Positions 32,756 through 42,890 of a DNA stretch of 64,000 bases are shown piece after piece. The notes under the pieces were generated by a model. The model had not been told where the DNA came from. It made no database searches and saw only the letters and a program-made list of their open reading frames with translations. The position numbers and the translations under genes are program-made. Numbering within the stretch: the first letter of the stretch is position 1; the number at the start of each line of letters is the position of its first letter. Location of the stretch: positions 186,001 to 250,000 of the forward strand of contig DASVWI010000038.1 in NCBI GenBank assembly GCA_036389675.1. Reading direction: 5' to 3'. This DNA is from DASQYE01 sp036389675. Its GTDB lineage: Bacteria; Acidobacteriota; Blastocatellia; Pyrinomonadales; Pyrinomonadaceae.

Positions 32756-32856
32756 TCCGGAGGCGGCCTGTGACGCGCCCGCGCGTCCGTTCTCGAAAGG
32801 CGTCTGTGGCGTGGTATGATCTGCCTGCTCTCCCTTATCTGACCGACGAGAAGGAG

Positions 32857-33213
32857 ATGCCATTGCGCTCGCGTCATCAAACAATATTTTTATCGCTCAT
32901 CCTCGCCGCGACCGTTCTTCTGACGGCCTGCCCGAAGCGTGAAACGATCTCTAAGATCAACGCCGACCCGGGCCGGTATATGGACAAGGATGTATCGGTC
33001 GCCGGAACCGTGACTGACAGCTACGGCCTGCTCAACATGGGCATCTACGAGATAGACGACGGGACGGGAAAGCTGCTGGTCGTGACACGCAACGGCCTGC
33101 CGTCGCGCGGCGCACGCGTCGGCGCACGCGGGCGTATCTACACGGGAGGCAGTTACGGCGGCAAAAGTTACGGCACTGTGCTTGAAGAATCCGAACGACG
33201 CACTGCTAAATAA
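32857..33213 (+). CDS. Small lipoprotein with OB-fold-like domain
   Basis: A protein of about 118 aa with a lipoprotein signal (TIFLSLILAATVLLTAC). The mature domain has the pattern ISKINADPGRYMDKDVSVAG.V, GIYEIDDGTGKLLVVT, GARVGARGRIY, which looks like a small nucleic-acid-binding-type OB fold, as in many periplasmic OB proteins. An AAGGAG abuts the ATG at 32857, so translation may really begin at the TTG at 32863, which is spaced six bases from that RBS. The stop TAA overlaps the next ATG by one base (TAATG), implying coupling. Confidence 0.75.
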   Translation: MPLRSRHQTIFLSLILAATVLLTACPKRETISKINADPGRYMDKDVSVAGTVTDSYGLLNMGIYEIDDGTGKLLVVTRNGLPSRGARVGARGRIYTGGSYGGKSYGTVLEESERRTAK

Positions 33214-33722
33214 TGGAGCCAGACAACGCGACGGGCGAAGGCAGCAAGGCGTTCGTCCTGAGCCTTGATAAAGAATTCGCCCGTCTTCATAGGCGCTCGC
33301 GCGCGCTCGTCGAGTTGACGGCGGCGGAGCATCTATACAGACAACCGCGCCGGACGACGAACGCGCTCCCGGTCTATTCCTGCGGCGAGCACCTGTTGCG
33401 AAGCGCCGCGACGGTCGAGCAAACCTTCGGCGGCATCACGGCGAACCTCTGGGATGACCCGTTCGAGTGGACATTGCCCGAGGCTCTCTCCACACCGGCG
33501 CGCGTTGCCGAATATCTGGATGAAGTAGAGGCCACGCGGCTTCGCGGCTTTGCGCTCTTGACGACGGACGCAGACCTCTCTAAAGAGATTGCGCTCCCGT
33601 CGGGCGAGATGCAGACGCTCTGCGCGCTATTGTTGGAGACGCTGCGGCGCGCGGCGCATTATCAGGGCCGCGCATTCGCTACCTTCAGGCTCTTTTCAGA
33701 TTCGCGCGTGCCCCCGGTCTAG
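33213..33722 (+). CDS. DinB-like helical-bundle protein (tentative)
   Basis: The 169-aa soluble protein is predicted all-helical. A central segment (CGEHLLRSAATVEQTFGGIT) and the later helix (LLLETLRRAAHYQGRAFATF) resemble four-helix DinB/YfiT-type bundles, with scattered His residues that could bind metal, but the canonical His triad is not clear. Function unknown. Translationally coupled to the upstream lipoprotein gene. Confidence 0.55.
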   Translation: MEPDNATGEGSKAFVLSLDKEFARLHRRSRALVELTAAEHLYRQPRRTTNALPVYSCGEHLLRSAATVEQTFGGITANLWDDPFEWTLPEALSTPARVAEYLDEVEATRLRGFALLTTDADLSKEIALPSGEMQTLCALLLETLRRAAHYQGRAFATFRLFSDSRVPPV

Positions 33723-33832
33723 GATGTTTCGGCGTTAGAACTTTCACCCGCGCGGATTCGTAAATCAGGGTTCGGGCCTTCTCGCTTATCAGGAGCAAGG
33801 CCGTTTCATTCTCTTCTGAAGGGGTCTTTCGG

Positions 33833-34390
33833 ATGTATTGTCCTCAATGTGGACAGCAACAGATTTCCGGCGACACGCGTTTTTGCTCGCGTTGCGGTTT
33901 CCCTCTGAGCGGTGTGCTGGCGCTGCTCGCCAGCGGCGGCGTGCCAGCCGTGAGCCCTATGGGCGCTTCTCCGAAGATGCTCTCGCCGCGCCGCAGGGGT
34001 TATCGCCAGGGCGCAATGATGATGATTATCTGCTTCCTCATTACGCCGCTCATGGCAATCCTGACCGAGGTCGGATTGCCGGAAATCCTCGTCCCCCTTT
34101 CCGCCGTCATCTTCTTCTGGGGCGGGGTGATCAGAATGATCTACGCGCGCATGTTCGAGGATGCAACGCCGCATACGATGCCTGTCAGCCTGCCGTCGTA
34201 TATTCCGCCGGCAGGGGCGGCGCAGTTCGGCGCAGGAGGCGCTCGCTCTGCTGATGCGCTGCCGCCGCAGCGCAGCGTGCCTGTCACAGGTTGGAGGCAG
34301 CCCGATACCGCCGAGATCATCGCGCCGCCTAGCGTCACAGAGAACACCACGCGGCTGCTTGACGACAAGGCCGAACCTCCCGGGCGCTAG
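33833..34390 (+). CDS. Zinc-ribbon membrane protein
   Basis: The 185-aa protein begins with a zinc ribbon (CPQCGQQQISGDTRFCSRCG; four Cys in two CxxC knuckles). It then has a basic stretch (SPRRRGYRQG), two membrane helices (AMMMIICFLITPLMAIL and LPEILVPLSAVIFFWGGVIRM) and a Pro/Ala/Thr-rich C-terminus likely disordered. This architecture is widespread in Blastocatellia and related bacteria; no function known. GAAGGGG precedes ATG 33833. Confidence 0.8.
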   Translation: MYCPQCGQQQISGDTRFCSRCGFPLSGVLALLASGGVPAVSPMGASPKMLSPRRRGYRQGAMMMIICFLITPLMAILTEVGLPEILVPLSAVIFFWGGVIRMIYARMFEDATPHTMPVSLPSYIPPAGAAQFGAGGARSADALPPQRSVPVTGWRQPDTAEIIAPPSVTENTTRLLDDKAEPPGR

Positions 34391-34444
34391 TCGCAGCCTT
34401 CTTCGTCAAAACTCCTTCAGTGTGCCCTTGAGTCAATTAACAAG

Positions 34445-35572
34445 ATGGGCCAGCGCGACGTTGATTACACGCTTGAAGCGTCACTCGCCGACCGCCTTCG
34501 CGCGCGAATCAGACGCGACGGCCTCATCACTTTCCGCGACTGGATGGACGCCGCGCTCTACGACCCGCAAGGCGGCTATTACTGCCGCCCGGACCTCTCG
34601 CGCTGGGGCCGCACAGGCGACTATCGCACGTCTCCCGAGCGCAGCCCCCTGTTCGCCGCCACCTTCGCACGCTATTTCGCATCGCTCTACGACGAGCTTG
34701 GCGCGCCCGAAGTTTTGACCGTCATCGAAGCAGGCGCGGGCGCAGGCCACTTCGCTTACGGCGTGCTGGAAACCCTGCGCGACACATTTCCGCACGTCTT
34801 CGCCGCGACACACTATCTGATCGACGAAGCGAGCGATGATGCACGCGAGCGTGCCCGTCTGCGTCTCTCACCATTCGCGGAGCGACTGGAATTTCGTCGC
34901 CTCAGGGAGATCGAGACCCCTTTCGATGGGGGAATCATCTTCGCCAACGAGCTGCTCGACGCTTTCCCCGTACACAGAGTTGCGATGCGCGGCGGCAAAT
35001 TCTCGGAGTTATACGTCGGCCTCAACAGCACAGGCGGTTTCTGCTGGGTCGATGGCGAGCCCTCCACCGCACATCTTCAAACATACTTCGAGCGCATCGG
35101 CGTCCGCCTACAGGAAGGGCAGCTCGCCGAAGTCAATCTTGAAGCGCAGGAATGGATGGGCGTCGCCTCGTCCACACTCAAGCGCGGTCATCTCATTATC
35201 GTTGACTACGGGGCGGACGCCGCCGACCTCTACGACTCGACGCATCGACAACAGGGAACACTGAGAGCTTTCCGCCGCCATCAATTCGCCGACGACCCGC
35301 TCGCCCGGCCCGGCCAACAAGACCTCACCACGACCGTCGATTGGACGCACCTCCGAAAAACCGGTGAAGAGAACGGCCTGCGAACCGTCAGCCTTGAACG
35401 GCAGGACAAATTCTTGCTGCGTGCCGGACTACTCGAACAGTTACAGCTAATGACCGCCCCGATGCCCACCGAAGCGGAAGCGCTGGCCCTTCGTTCGACC
35501 CTGCGCGACCTGATCCTCCCCGGCGGGCTAAGCGAAAGCTTTCAGGTGCTGATGCAAAAACGGCTGCCATAG
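34445..35572 (+). CDS. MidA/NDUFAF7-type SAM-dependent methyltransferase
   Basis: The 375-aa protein of the PF02636 family has the entry motif ISFRDWMDAALYDPQGGYY-like segment (here FRDWMDAALYDPQGGYYC), SAM-binding motif VIEAGAGAGHFAYGVLETL, the internal FANELLDAFPVHRV, HLIIVDYGADAADLY, and DLTTTVDWTHLRK. Eukaryotic relatives methylate an Arg of the NDUFS2 subunit of complex I; the bacterial role is less clear. Full-length. The island begins downstream of it. Confidence 0.9.
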   Translation: MGQRDVDYTLEASLADRLRARIRRDGLITFRDWMDAALYDPQGGYYCRPDLSRWGRTGDYRTSPERSPLFAATFARYFASLYDELGAPEVLTVIEAGAGAGHFAYGVLETLRDTFPHVFAATHYLIDEASDDARERARLRLSPFAERLEFRRLREIETPFDGGIIFANELLDAFPVHRVAMRGGKFSELYVGLNSTGGFCWVDGEPSTAHLQTYFERIGVRLQEGQLAEVNLEAQEWMGVASSTLKRGHLIIVDYGADAADLYDSTHRQQGTLRAFRRHQFADDPLARPGQQDLTTTVDWTHLRKTGEENGLRTVSLERQDKFLLRAGLLEQLQLMTAPMPTEAEALALRSTLRDLILPGGLSESFQVLMQKRLP

Positions 35573-35746
35573 ACGACCTGTAAAATTCAGCATCTGATTC
35601 GCTTCTTTGTGTTACTATTTTTGCCTCATAACGGTAGACAGCCTTATCTCCACCCAGTCGAATCGAGTTCTGCTGAATGAAACGAGATTACACTTTCAGT
35701 CTGGAAGTTGAGACATCGGCTTGAGACTCCTGTGAAAGGACATGAC

Positions 35747-38700
35747 ATGAGCCAGAAGGCGATGTTTCCTAACACCTTCCTCTCAGGTATACGTGACAAT
35801 TACAGACGCGGCAGTGTCGGCGATTTCCTGAAGGATAAAATTAAAAGCGGCTCGAAGCTCTCGGTCGTCTCGGCATATTTTACGATCTACGCTTTCGCGG
35901 CCCTCAAAGAAGACCTGCGCGACATAGAGCGCATGGATTTCCTTTTCGGCGAGCCGCGCTTCGTCCGCTCCCTAGACCCGGAGCGCACCGACAAGAAAGC
36001 TTTCAAGATTGAGGACGAAGGGCTAAGCCTTGAGAATCGCCTGACACAGAAGCGGGTCGCGCGTGAATGCGCCGAGTGGATGGAAGACAAGGTCAACATC
36101 AGGTCTATCAGGCAGGCCGATCTGCTGCACGGAAAGATGTACCACATCGCCGACGGGGCGCGCGAAAGCGCCATCATGGGTAGCTCTAACTTCACCGTCA
36201 GCGGACTGGGCCTCGGCGCGAGCAACAACATAGAGCTGAATCTCGCAGTTGATGGGAATCGCGACCGCGAGGACTTGAAGCACTGGTTCGATGAGTTGTG
36301 GAACGATGATCATTTGGTCGAAGACGTGAAGGGCGAGGTGCTGCTCTACCTCGCGCAGCTTTACGAGAATCATGCGCCCGAGTTCATTTACTATAAAACC
36401 CTCTTCCACATTTTCGAACAATTCCTCGCCGAGCAGGGTGCGGGAGGGCTGTTCGACGCGAAAGACCAGCTCGTCGACACGCAAATCTGGAATACGCTTT
36501 TTGATTTCCAGAAGGACGGCGCGAAGGGCGCTATTAACAAGATCAGGGTACACAATGGCTGCATCATCGCCGACAGCGTGGGGCTCGGTAAGACCTTCGA
36601 GGCTCTGGCCGTCATCAAATACTTCGAGTTGCGTAATGACAAGGTGCTCGTCCTGTGCCCGAAGAAGCTGCGCGAGAACTGGACCGTCTATCAGGCACAG
36701 AACAACAGCGAGCTGAACCCGTTCCTCAAAGACCGTTTCGGCTACACGGTGCTTTCGCACACAGACCTGAGCCGCTCGCGTGGTCATGCCGGTGATATCG
36801 ATCTGGAAACCATCAATTGGGGCAACTACGACCTCGTCGTCATTGACGAGTCGCACAATTTCCGCAACAACACCAAAGGCAGGCGCGATGAGGACGGGAA
36901 CATCATCGCCCGAAGCCGCTATGAGCGGTTGATGGACGACATCCTCAACTCGGGCGTGAAGACCAAAGTGCTGCTTTTGTCGGCGACGCCGGTCAACAAC
37001 GACCTCAAAGACCTGCGGAATCAGATTTACCTCCTGACGGGTGATGACGACGCTGCATTCTCCGAATCCATAGGCATCGGCAGCCTCAAGGACACTCTCG
37101 CCACGGCGCAGCGCACGTTCACCGAGTGGGCCAACGACAAGACGACGAAGGAGCGCAACAGCAGCGTCCTCCTTGAACGCCTCGGCTCAGCCTTCTTCAA
37201 GCTGCTCGACGAGCTGACCATCGCCCGTTCGCGCAGGCACGTGCAGAAGTACTACCGCGACACGCTCGCCGTGGTCGGAGAGTTTCCCCGGCGTGAAAAG
37301 CCCGTCTCCCATTTCCCGGACATCGATACGAAAGACGAGTTCATGTCTTACGACAAGCTGAACGACGAGATTTCCAACTACAAGCTCTCGCTGTTCAGCC
37401 CTTCGCAGTACGTCAGGCCGGAGTTCAAGAAGCTCTACGCCGACCGCACAGAGGTGGACAACTTCACGCAGGAGAATCGCGAACATTTCCTGATCGGCAT
37501 GATGAAGGTCAACTACCTCAAGCGGCTGGAAAGCTCCGTCAAGTCGTTCGCCATCTCGATGGAGCGCACGATGGAGAAGATCGTCACCCTTGAGGAGAAG
37601 ATAAAGACCTTCAAGCAGGCCCGCTCCGAGAACCGGACGCTCGACTTCGAGCTTGTCAGCGACGTGGATGAGGAAGACGACGAGCTGCGTGAAGCCATGC
37701 AGACGGGGACGAAGCTGAAGTACAAGCTCGAACATCTGGAGGTTGACCGCTGGCTCAAAGATCTGGCAAAGGACAGGCAACAAATCAACCTTCTCAACAT
37801 CAGCGCGCGGCAGGTGACGGTCGAGAGGGACGCGAAGCTCAAAGAACTTAAAGGGCTGATTGCTGACAAGGTCAGCCGGCCTGCGCTCGACAAGGACGGC
37901 AAGCCGAAGCGCAAAATCCTTGTCTTCACCGCCTTCGCCGACACTTCCGCTTACCTGTACGAGGCGCTGGTTGATTGGGCGCGCGACGAACTCGGCATTC
38001 ACGCGGCGACCGTGACGGGCGGCGCTGGTGGAAACAAAACCACGCTCGGCGGCACGAACTTCAACGAGATTCTGACGAACTTCTCGCCGGTAGCCAAGAA
38101 GCGATCCGCCATGAAGGGAATGCCACAGGATGAAGAGATAGATCTGCTCATCGCCACCGATTGCATCTCCGAGGGGCAGAACTTGCAGGACTGCGACACC
38201 GTCGTCAACTACGACATACACTGGAACCCCGTCCGCCTCATCCAGCGCTTCGGGCGCATTGACCGCATCGGCAGTCGTAACAAATCTATCCAGCTCGTCA
38301 ATTTCTGGCCCACAGAGGACTTGAACAAGTATATAAACCTCAGGAATCGCGTGGAGGCCCGCATGGCGCTGGTGGACATGGCGGCGACGGGGCAGGACGA
38401 CATCCTCAGTGTCAAAGAGATCGAGGAGCTCGCAGCCGACGAGCTCAACTATCGCGACAAGCAGCTTCTGCGGCTCAAGGATGAAGTCCTCGACTTGGAG
38501 GATTTCAACGAGACCGTCGCGCTCAACGAGTTCACGCTCGACGACTTCCGCGCGGAGCTGGCCCGCTTCATCGAGAGCAACCGGAAGAAGCTACAGGACG
38601 CGCCGCTGGGGCTCTACGCGGTCGTCGCTGCGCGCGATGATATCGCCTCGCTCTCGCCGGGCGTGATTTTCTGTCTCAGGCAGAAGGGCGACACGACCGG

Positions 38701-39061
38701 CAACGAAGCCGTGAACCCCTTGCAGCCGCATTTTCTGGTTTACGTCCGCGACGACGGGCAGGTGCGTTACACCTTCACGCAGGCGAAGCAGATTCTGGAC
38801 ATCTTTCGTGCCCTCTGCGCGGAAGAGTCGCGGGCGAATGAAGATTTGTGCCGCCTGTTTGACGAAGAGACCAGAGACGGCACGGACATGACGCGCTACA
38901 CAGAGTTGCTCAACAAAGCAGTGCTTGCCATCACACACACTTTCCGCAAGCGCAACGCCGGCAATCTGCTGTCCGGGCGCGGCGGAACGCTTGTCAAACG
39001 CGACCGTCAGGTCAGCGCGACGACTGATTTCGAGTTGGTCACATGGCTCGTCATCCGGTAG
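35747..39061 (+). CDS. PLD-nuclease/SNF2-type helicase fusion (Hma-like defence helicase)
   Basis: The protein is about 1104 aa. The N-terminal 230 residues form a phospholipase-D-like nuclease domain with one HKD motif (LHGKMYHIADG) followed by the usual GSSNFTVSGLG. The helicase core has motif I DSVGLGKTFEA (about residue 285), Ia VLCPKKLRENW, II VVIDESHNFRN, III LLSATPVNN, V ATDCISEGQNLQ and VI RLIQRFGRIDRIG, as in SNF2/RapA ATPases. A long helical insert (about residues 590-730) separates the two RecA lobes. It heads an operon with a DNA methyltransferase and a HerA-like ATPase, so it probably senses or translocates on and cleaves foreign DNA. ATG 35747 has GAAAGGA upstream; an earlier TTG is less likely. 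Confidence 0.92.
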   Translation: MSQKAMFPNTFLSGIRDNYRRGSVGDFLKDKIKSGSKLSVVSAYFTIYAFAALKEDLRDIERMDFLFGEPRFVRSLDPERTDKKAFKIEDEGLSLENRLTQKRVARECAEWMEDKVNIRSIRQADLLHGKMYHIADGARESAIMGSSNFTVSGLGLGASNNIELNLAVDGNRDREDLKHWFDELWNDDHLVEDVKGEVLLYLAQLYENHAPEFIYYKTLFHIFEQFLAEQGAGGLFDAKDQLVDTQIWNTLFDFQKDGAKGAINKIRVHNGCIIADSVGLGKTFEALAVIKYFELRNDKVLVLCPKKLRENWTVYQAQNNSELNPFLKDRFGYTVLSHTDLSRSRGHAGDIDLETINWGNYDLVVIDESHNFRNNTKGRRDEDGNIIARSRYERLMDDILNSGVKTKVLLLSATPVNNDLKDLRNQIYLLTGDDDAAFSESIGIGSLKDTLATAQRTFTEWANDKTTKERNSSVLLERLGSAFFKLLDELTIARSRRHVQKYYRDTLAVVGEFPRREKPVSHFPDIDTKDEFMSYDKLNDEISNYKLSLFSPSQYVRPEFKKLYADRTEVDNFTQENREHFLIGMMKVNYLKRLESSVKSFAISMERTMEKIVTLEEKIKTFKQARSENRTLDFELVSDVDEEDDELREAMQTGTKLKYKLEHLEVDRWLKDLAKDRQQINLLNISARQVTVERDAKLKELKGLIADKVSRPALDKDGKPKRKILVFTAFADTSAYLYEALVDWARDELGIHAATVTGGAGGNKTTLGGTNFNEILTNFSPVAKKRSAMKGMPQDEEIDLLIATDCISEGQNLQDCDTVVNYDIHWNPVRLIQRFGRIDRIGSRNKSIQLVNFWPTEDLNKYINLRNRVEARMALVDMAATGQDDILSVKEIEELAADELNYRDKQLLRLKDEVLDLEDFNETVALNEFTLDDFRAELARFIESNRKKLQDAPLGLYAVVAARDDIASLSPGVIFCLRQKGDTTGNEAVNPLQPHFLVYVRDDGQVRYTFTQAKQILDIFRALCAEESRANEDLCRLFDEETRDGTDMTRYTELLNKAVLAITHTFRKRNAGNLLSGRGGTLVKRDRQVSATTDFELVTWLVIR

Positions 39062-39089
39062 TAAAAACAGCGGGACTCAACGAACAACG

Positions 39090-42000
39090 ATGGCGCGTAT
39101 GCCTGCAAACGACACAGTGCCGGGAAATAAGGTCGAATACCTGCGGCTCATCGAGACGAGGTTGAAGTCATTCCGTTCGGGTGCGCTCAACGATAACGCC
39201 GTGAGCCTGCTGAGTGCCCTCGGCTACAGAAGCGATAAGACTCTCGGGTATGAGTTGGGCACGGCGGCGGGCTTGCTGGAGTTGACGAACCGTAAGGATT
39301 TCTTCAGCCGCGAGAAGGCTCGCCCGGAAGAGTGGCTCTCGGTTGATCTACTGTTTCAGTTGACGGATGAGGAAATCCGCGACAACGGACGGCCTGCCCT
39401 GAATTTCGACTCGAAAAAGCTTGACGTTAATTCCGCCACGCAGATCGAGAATTACATCTTCTTCGCCCTTGAGCTGATACCGAAAGAGGGTGGCTATTCG
39501 CGCACGGCGCTCGCCGATATCACGCGGGAGATCAACCGGATGTTTCCGAAGCCCGCGCTCATCCTCTTTAAGCACGGCGATACCTTAACGCTTTCGGTCA
39601 TCAACCGCCGCCTGCACAAACGCGATGCGGCGCGCGACGTGCTCGAAAAAGTCACGCTCATCAAAGACATTCGCATCGCCAATCCACACCGCGCGCACGT
39701 CGAGATACTTTACGACTTGGCCTTCTCGCAACTCTCGGCTGTTCATACGATCACAAACTTCGTCGAGCTACATGAAGCCTGGCGCAAGACGCTGGACATT
39801 TCCGAACTGAACAAGCGCTTCTATAAAGACCTCGCCAACTGGTACTTCTGGGCGCTCGAACAGGTGGAGTTTCCCAGCGGAGGCGCAGCCGTGTCCGACG
39901 AGGTGAATCGAGCTACGAACGTCATCCGGCTCATCACGCGGCTGATCTTCGTCTGGTTTCTGAAGGAGAGGCGGCTCGTGCCGGATGAGCTGTTTCGCCC
40001 GGATCATCTCGCCTCGGTGCTGAAGGATTTATCGCCCGGGAGCAGCACGTTCTACAAAGCCGTCCTGCAAAATCTGTTCTTCGCCACACTCAACACGCCG
40101 ATGAATGATGCGGCGAGCCCGCGCGAATTTCGTCAGGACACCGACACGGGCAAACGCTTCAACGACCAGTACATGGTTCACAACCAGTACCGGCACAAGA
40201 AGCTTTTTCGTGACCCGGACGCTGCCTTAGGGATGTTCGCTTCGATTCCGTTCCTCAACGGCGGTCTGTTCGAATGTCTGGACAAGAGGGAAGAGGTTAA
40301 CGGCAAGCTCGTCGAAACTCGCGTGGACGGTTTCTCAGACACGGAACGGAAACAGCCCGCCGTCCCGAACCGCCTCTTCTTCTGCGAGGAGCACAACTGC
40401 GCCGAAGATGGCGTTGACCTTAACGAGGTTTATGGCACGCACAGCAAGACTTACAGGGTGCGCGGGCTGATCGATACGCTCAACCGTTACAAGTTCACCA
40501 TCGCCGAGAACACGCCGATTGAGGAGGAGGTCGCACTCGACCCGGAGCTTCTCGGTAAGGTCTTCGAGAATCTGCTAGCCAGCTACAACCCTGAGACTAA
40601 CGCGACGGCGCGCAAGCAAACCGGCTCTTTCTACACCCCGCGAGAGATTGTCAACTATATGGTTGACGAATCGTTGATCGCCTACCTTGAAACCCGGCTT
40701 GTGCCTTCGAGGGATGAAACGCAACCTGAAAGCATCGTGATGCGCCAAGGCGACGCGCAAAGCTCGTTCGTCGGCCAGCAGCCCTTTGTGCCCGCCGAGG
40801 CGGGTGACGGTGTGCATGTCGAAACACAGGAGGGCGTGCCGTTTCATGCTCGCCTGCTCAGGCTGTTCGCTTACACGGATGAGCCGCACGGCTTCACGGA
40901 CGCAGAGGTCGAGCGGCTCATCAAGGCGATTGACGAGGTCAGGATACTTGACCCCGCGTGCGGTTCAGGCGCATTCCCGATGGGGATTCTGGGAAAGCTC
41001 GTCTTCATCCTCGCCAGGCTCGACCCGCAGAACGCTCGTTGGAAACAACGGCAGATAGAGCGTGTGCGCGAGGCGATGCGCTCGGCGGAACGGATTGAGG
41101 ACGACAGGTTCCGCGAAAGTACGCTGCAAGACCTTGAAGCGCAGATCGGCAGCATCGAAGAAGCCTTTGAGCGCAACGAGCTGGACTACGGCAGAAAACT
41201 CTACCTCATAGAGAATTGCATCTACGGCGTGGACATCCAGCCCATCGCCATCCAGATCAGCAAGCTGCGCTTCTTCATCTCGCTCATCATAGACCAGCGT
41301 ATACGCCCCGAAGCGGAGAATCTGGGGATTCGCCCGCTGCCGAATCTTGAGACGAAATTCATTGCGGCGAACGCACTGCGGAAGCTTGAGAAGCCCGCGG
41401 AGGCTTTCTTGCGGAACACGGCGATTGACGAAAAGGAACGTGACCTGAAGACCGTGCGCGAACGCTACTTCACGGCGCGCACGACACAAACCAAGGAGCA
41501 GTCTCGCCGCGAGGACGAACGATTGCGCGAAGAGATAGGTGCGCTGCTTGAGGCGGAAGGCAACTTCCCGCACGAGACGACCGCAAAGCTCATCGCCTGG
41601 AACCCTTATGACCAAAACGCTTCGGCGGACTTCTTCGACCCGGAATGGATGTTCGGCGTGCTCGACGGTTTCAACGTCGTTCTCGGCAACCCGCCCTACA
41701 TAGATTCCGAAGCCATGGTCAACATAGGGTTACAAGAGCTCAGGGAATACATCGTTAGAAACTACACGGCAACGAGGGGCAACTGGGACATCTACATCGC
41801 CTTCATTGAGCGTGGATTTAATCTGTTGAGCAGGCCGGGCGGGCTCATGTTTATTACACCCGACAAATGGCTCTCCAAGCCGTTCGGCGAAGAAGTCAGG
41901 AGGATGTACCTGAACAATATAAAATCCATTCTGATCGCGGGGCGTGATGTCTTTGAGAGCGCCAATGTTGATTCAATCATCACTCTGTTTTTGAAATCTT

Positions 42001-42845
42001 ATTCGGAGACCCTTCAGGTTTATAAAGCGGAGAAGGAGAGTATTTTCCTCCTCAACGAAAATCGCAAAGACATTATCAAGCCGCCCTACGCGCTGGATTT
42101 TCTATTCTCGCAGAACCTTCCCCTGCTGCTCAAAATAGAAAGTAATAGTGGTAAGTTCTCAGAGTTTCTTGTGTGTGAAAATGCCTGCGCCACGTCTGAC
42201 GCATACAAACTGAAACCGTTTATCCTCGACCACCAGAACGCCGGGCTTCGGAATGGCGCATATTTCAAAGTTGTAAATACGGGGACGATTGGCAGGTTTG
42301 TTTCCCGTTGGGGAATGCGGCCAATGACTTATCTGGGGGATAAGTATCTATATCCGACAGTTCCTAAAGCGGATTTTCAGCAGGCGTTCAAAAATAGTTA
42401 CTATAGCAAATCCGCCAAGCCCAAGATTATGATAAAGGGATTAACATTATTGGATGCCTGCATCGATCTGGCGGGCGAGGTGATCCCCGGAAAATCAACA
42501 CTCGTGATTGCGGATTCCGATCCGGGGAAATTGAAAGTAGCGTCAGGGCTAATAAATTCGAAACTCTATTTTTTCTATATATCCGAAAAGTACTCGGCTT
42601 CCAGCTATAACAAGGGCATTACGTTCACAAAAGATATGATTAATAATGTGCCCATACCACGGCTCGATAGCACTTCCTATGCAACACAGCTCGGAGCGCT
42701 CGTTGACGAAATCCTCGCCGCCAGAAGCAAAGACGCGTTAACCGACACGAGCCAGCTTGAGCGTGAAATTGACCGGCTCGTTTATCGACTCTACGACCTC
42801 ACGCCGGACGAAATTGCGATTGTCGAAGCAGGCGCGAGAAAGTAA
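39090..42845 (+). CDS. Large Eco57I-type adenine-specific DNA methyltransferase
   Basis: The protein is about 1251 aa, starting at ATG 39090 or 39099. An N-terminal helical region of about 510 residues precedes the methyltransferase core: TGSFYTPREIVNYMV, SAM motif I DPACGSGAFPMGILGKL (about residue 621) and catalytic motif IV VVLGNPPYIDS (about residue 867), which indicates N6-adenine methylation. The last 300 residues look like a TaqI-like target-recognition domain (KPFILDHQNAGLRNGAYF ... TVPKADF, SSYNKGITF). I see no PD-(D/E)xK nuclease motif, so cleavage would come from the partner helicase. BREX PglX has a similar core, but no other BREX gene is present. The target-recognition part (about 41900-42680) is visibly more AT-rich than the rest. 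Confidence 0.92.
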   Translation: MARMPANDTVPGNKVEYLRLIETRLKSFRSGALNDNAVSLLSALGYRSDKTLGYELGTAAGLLELTNRKDFFSREKARPEEWLSVDLLFQLTDEEIRDNGRPALNFDSKKLDVNSATQIENYIFFALELIPKEGGYSRTALADITREINRMFPKPALILFKHGDTLTLSVINRRLHKRDAARDVLEKVTLIKDIRIANPHRAHVEILYDLAFSQLSAVHTITNFVELHEAWRKTLDISELNKRFYKDLANWYFWALEQVEFPSGGAAVSDEVNRATNVIRLITRLIFVWFLKERRLVPDELFRPDHLASVLKDLSPGSSTFYKAVLQNLFFATLNTPMNDAASPREFRQDTDTGKRFNDQYMVHNQYRHKKLFRDPDAALGMFASIPFLNGGLFECLDKREEVNGKLVETRVDGFSDTERKQPAVPNRLFFCEEHNCAEDGVDLNEVYGTHSKTYRVRGLIDTLNRYKFTIAENTPIEEEVALDPELLGKVFENLLASYNPETNATARKQTGSFYTPREIVNYMVDESLIAYLETRLVPSRDETQPESIVMRQGDAQSSFVGQQPFVPAEAGDGVHVETQEGVPFHARLLRLFAYTDEPHGFTDAEVERLIKAIDEVRILDPACGSGAFPMGILGKLVFILARLDPQNARWKQRQIERVREAMRSAERIEDDRFRESTLQDLEAQIGSIEEAFERNELDYGRKLYLIENCIYGVDIQPIAIQISKLRFFISLIIDQRIRPEAENLGIRPLPNLETKFIAANALRKLEKPAEAFLRNTAIDEKERDLKTVRERYFTARTTQTKEQSRREDERLREEIGALLEAEGNFPHETTAKLIAWNPYDQNASADFFDPEWMFGVLDGFNVVLGNPPYIDSEAMVNIGLQELREYIVRNYTATRGNWDIYIAFIERGFNLLSRPGGLMFITPDKWLSKPFGEEVRRMYLNNIKSILIAGRDVFESANVDSIITLFLKSYSETLQVYKAEKESIFLLNENRKDIIKPPYALDFLFSQNLPLLLKIESNSGKFSEFLVCENACATSDAYKLKPFILDHQNAGLRNGAYFKVVNTGTIGRFVSRWGMRPMTYLGDKYLYPTVPKADFQQAFKNSYYSKSAKPKIMIKGLTLLDACIDLAGEVIPGKSTLVIADSDPGKLKVASGLINSKLYFFYISEKYSASSYNKGITFTKDMINNVPIPRLDSTSYATQLGALVDEILAARSKDALTDTSQLEREIDRLVYRLYDLTPDEIAIVEAGARK

Positions 42846-42890
42846 CTGAAGTTAAAACAGCACTCACAAACTGAAGGCAGGCTACCTCAG

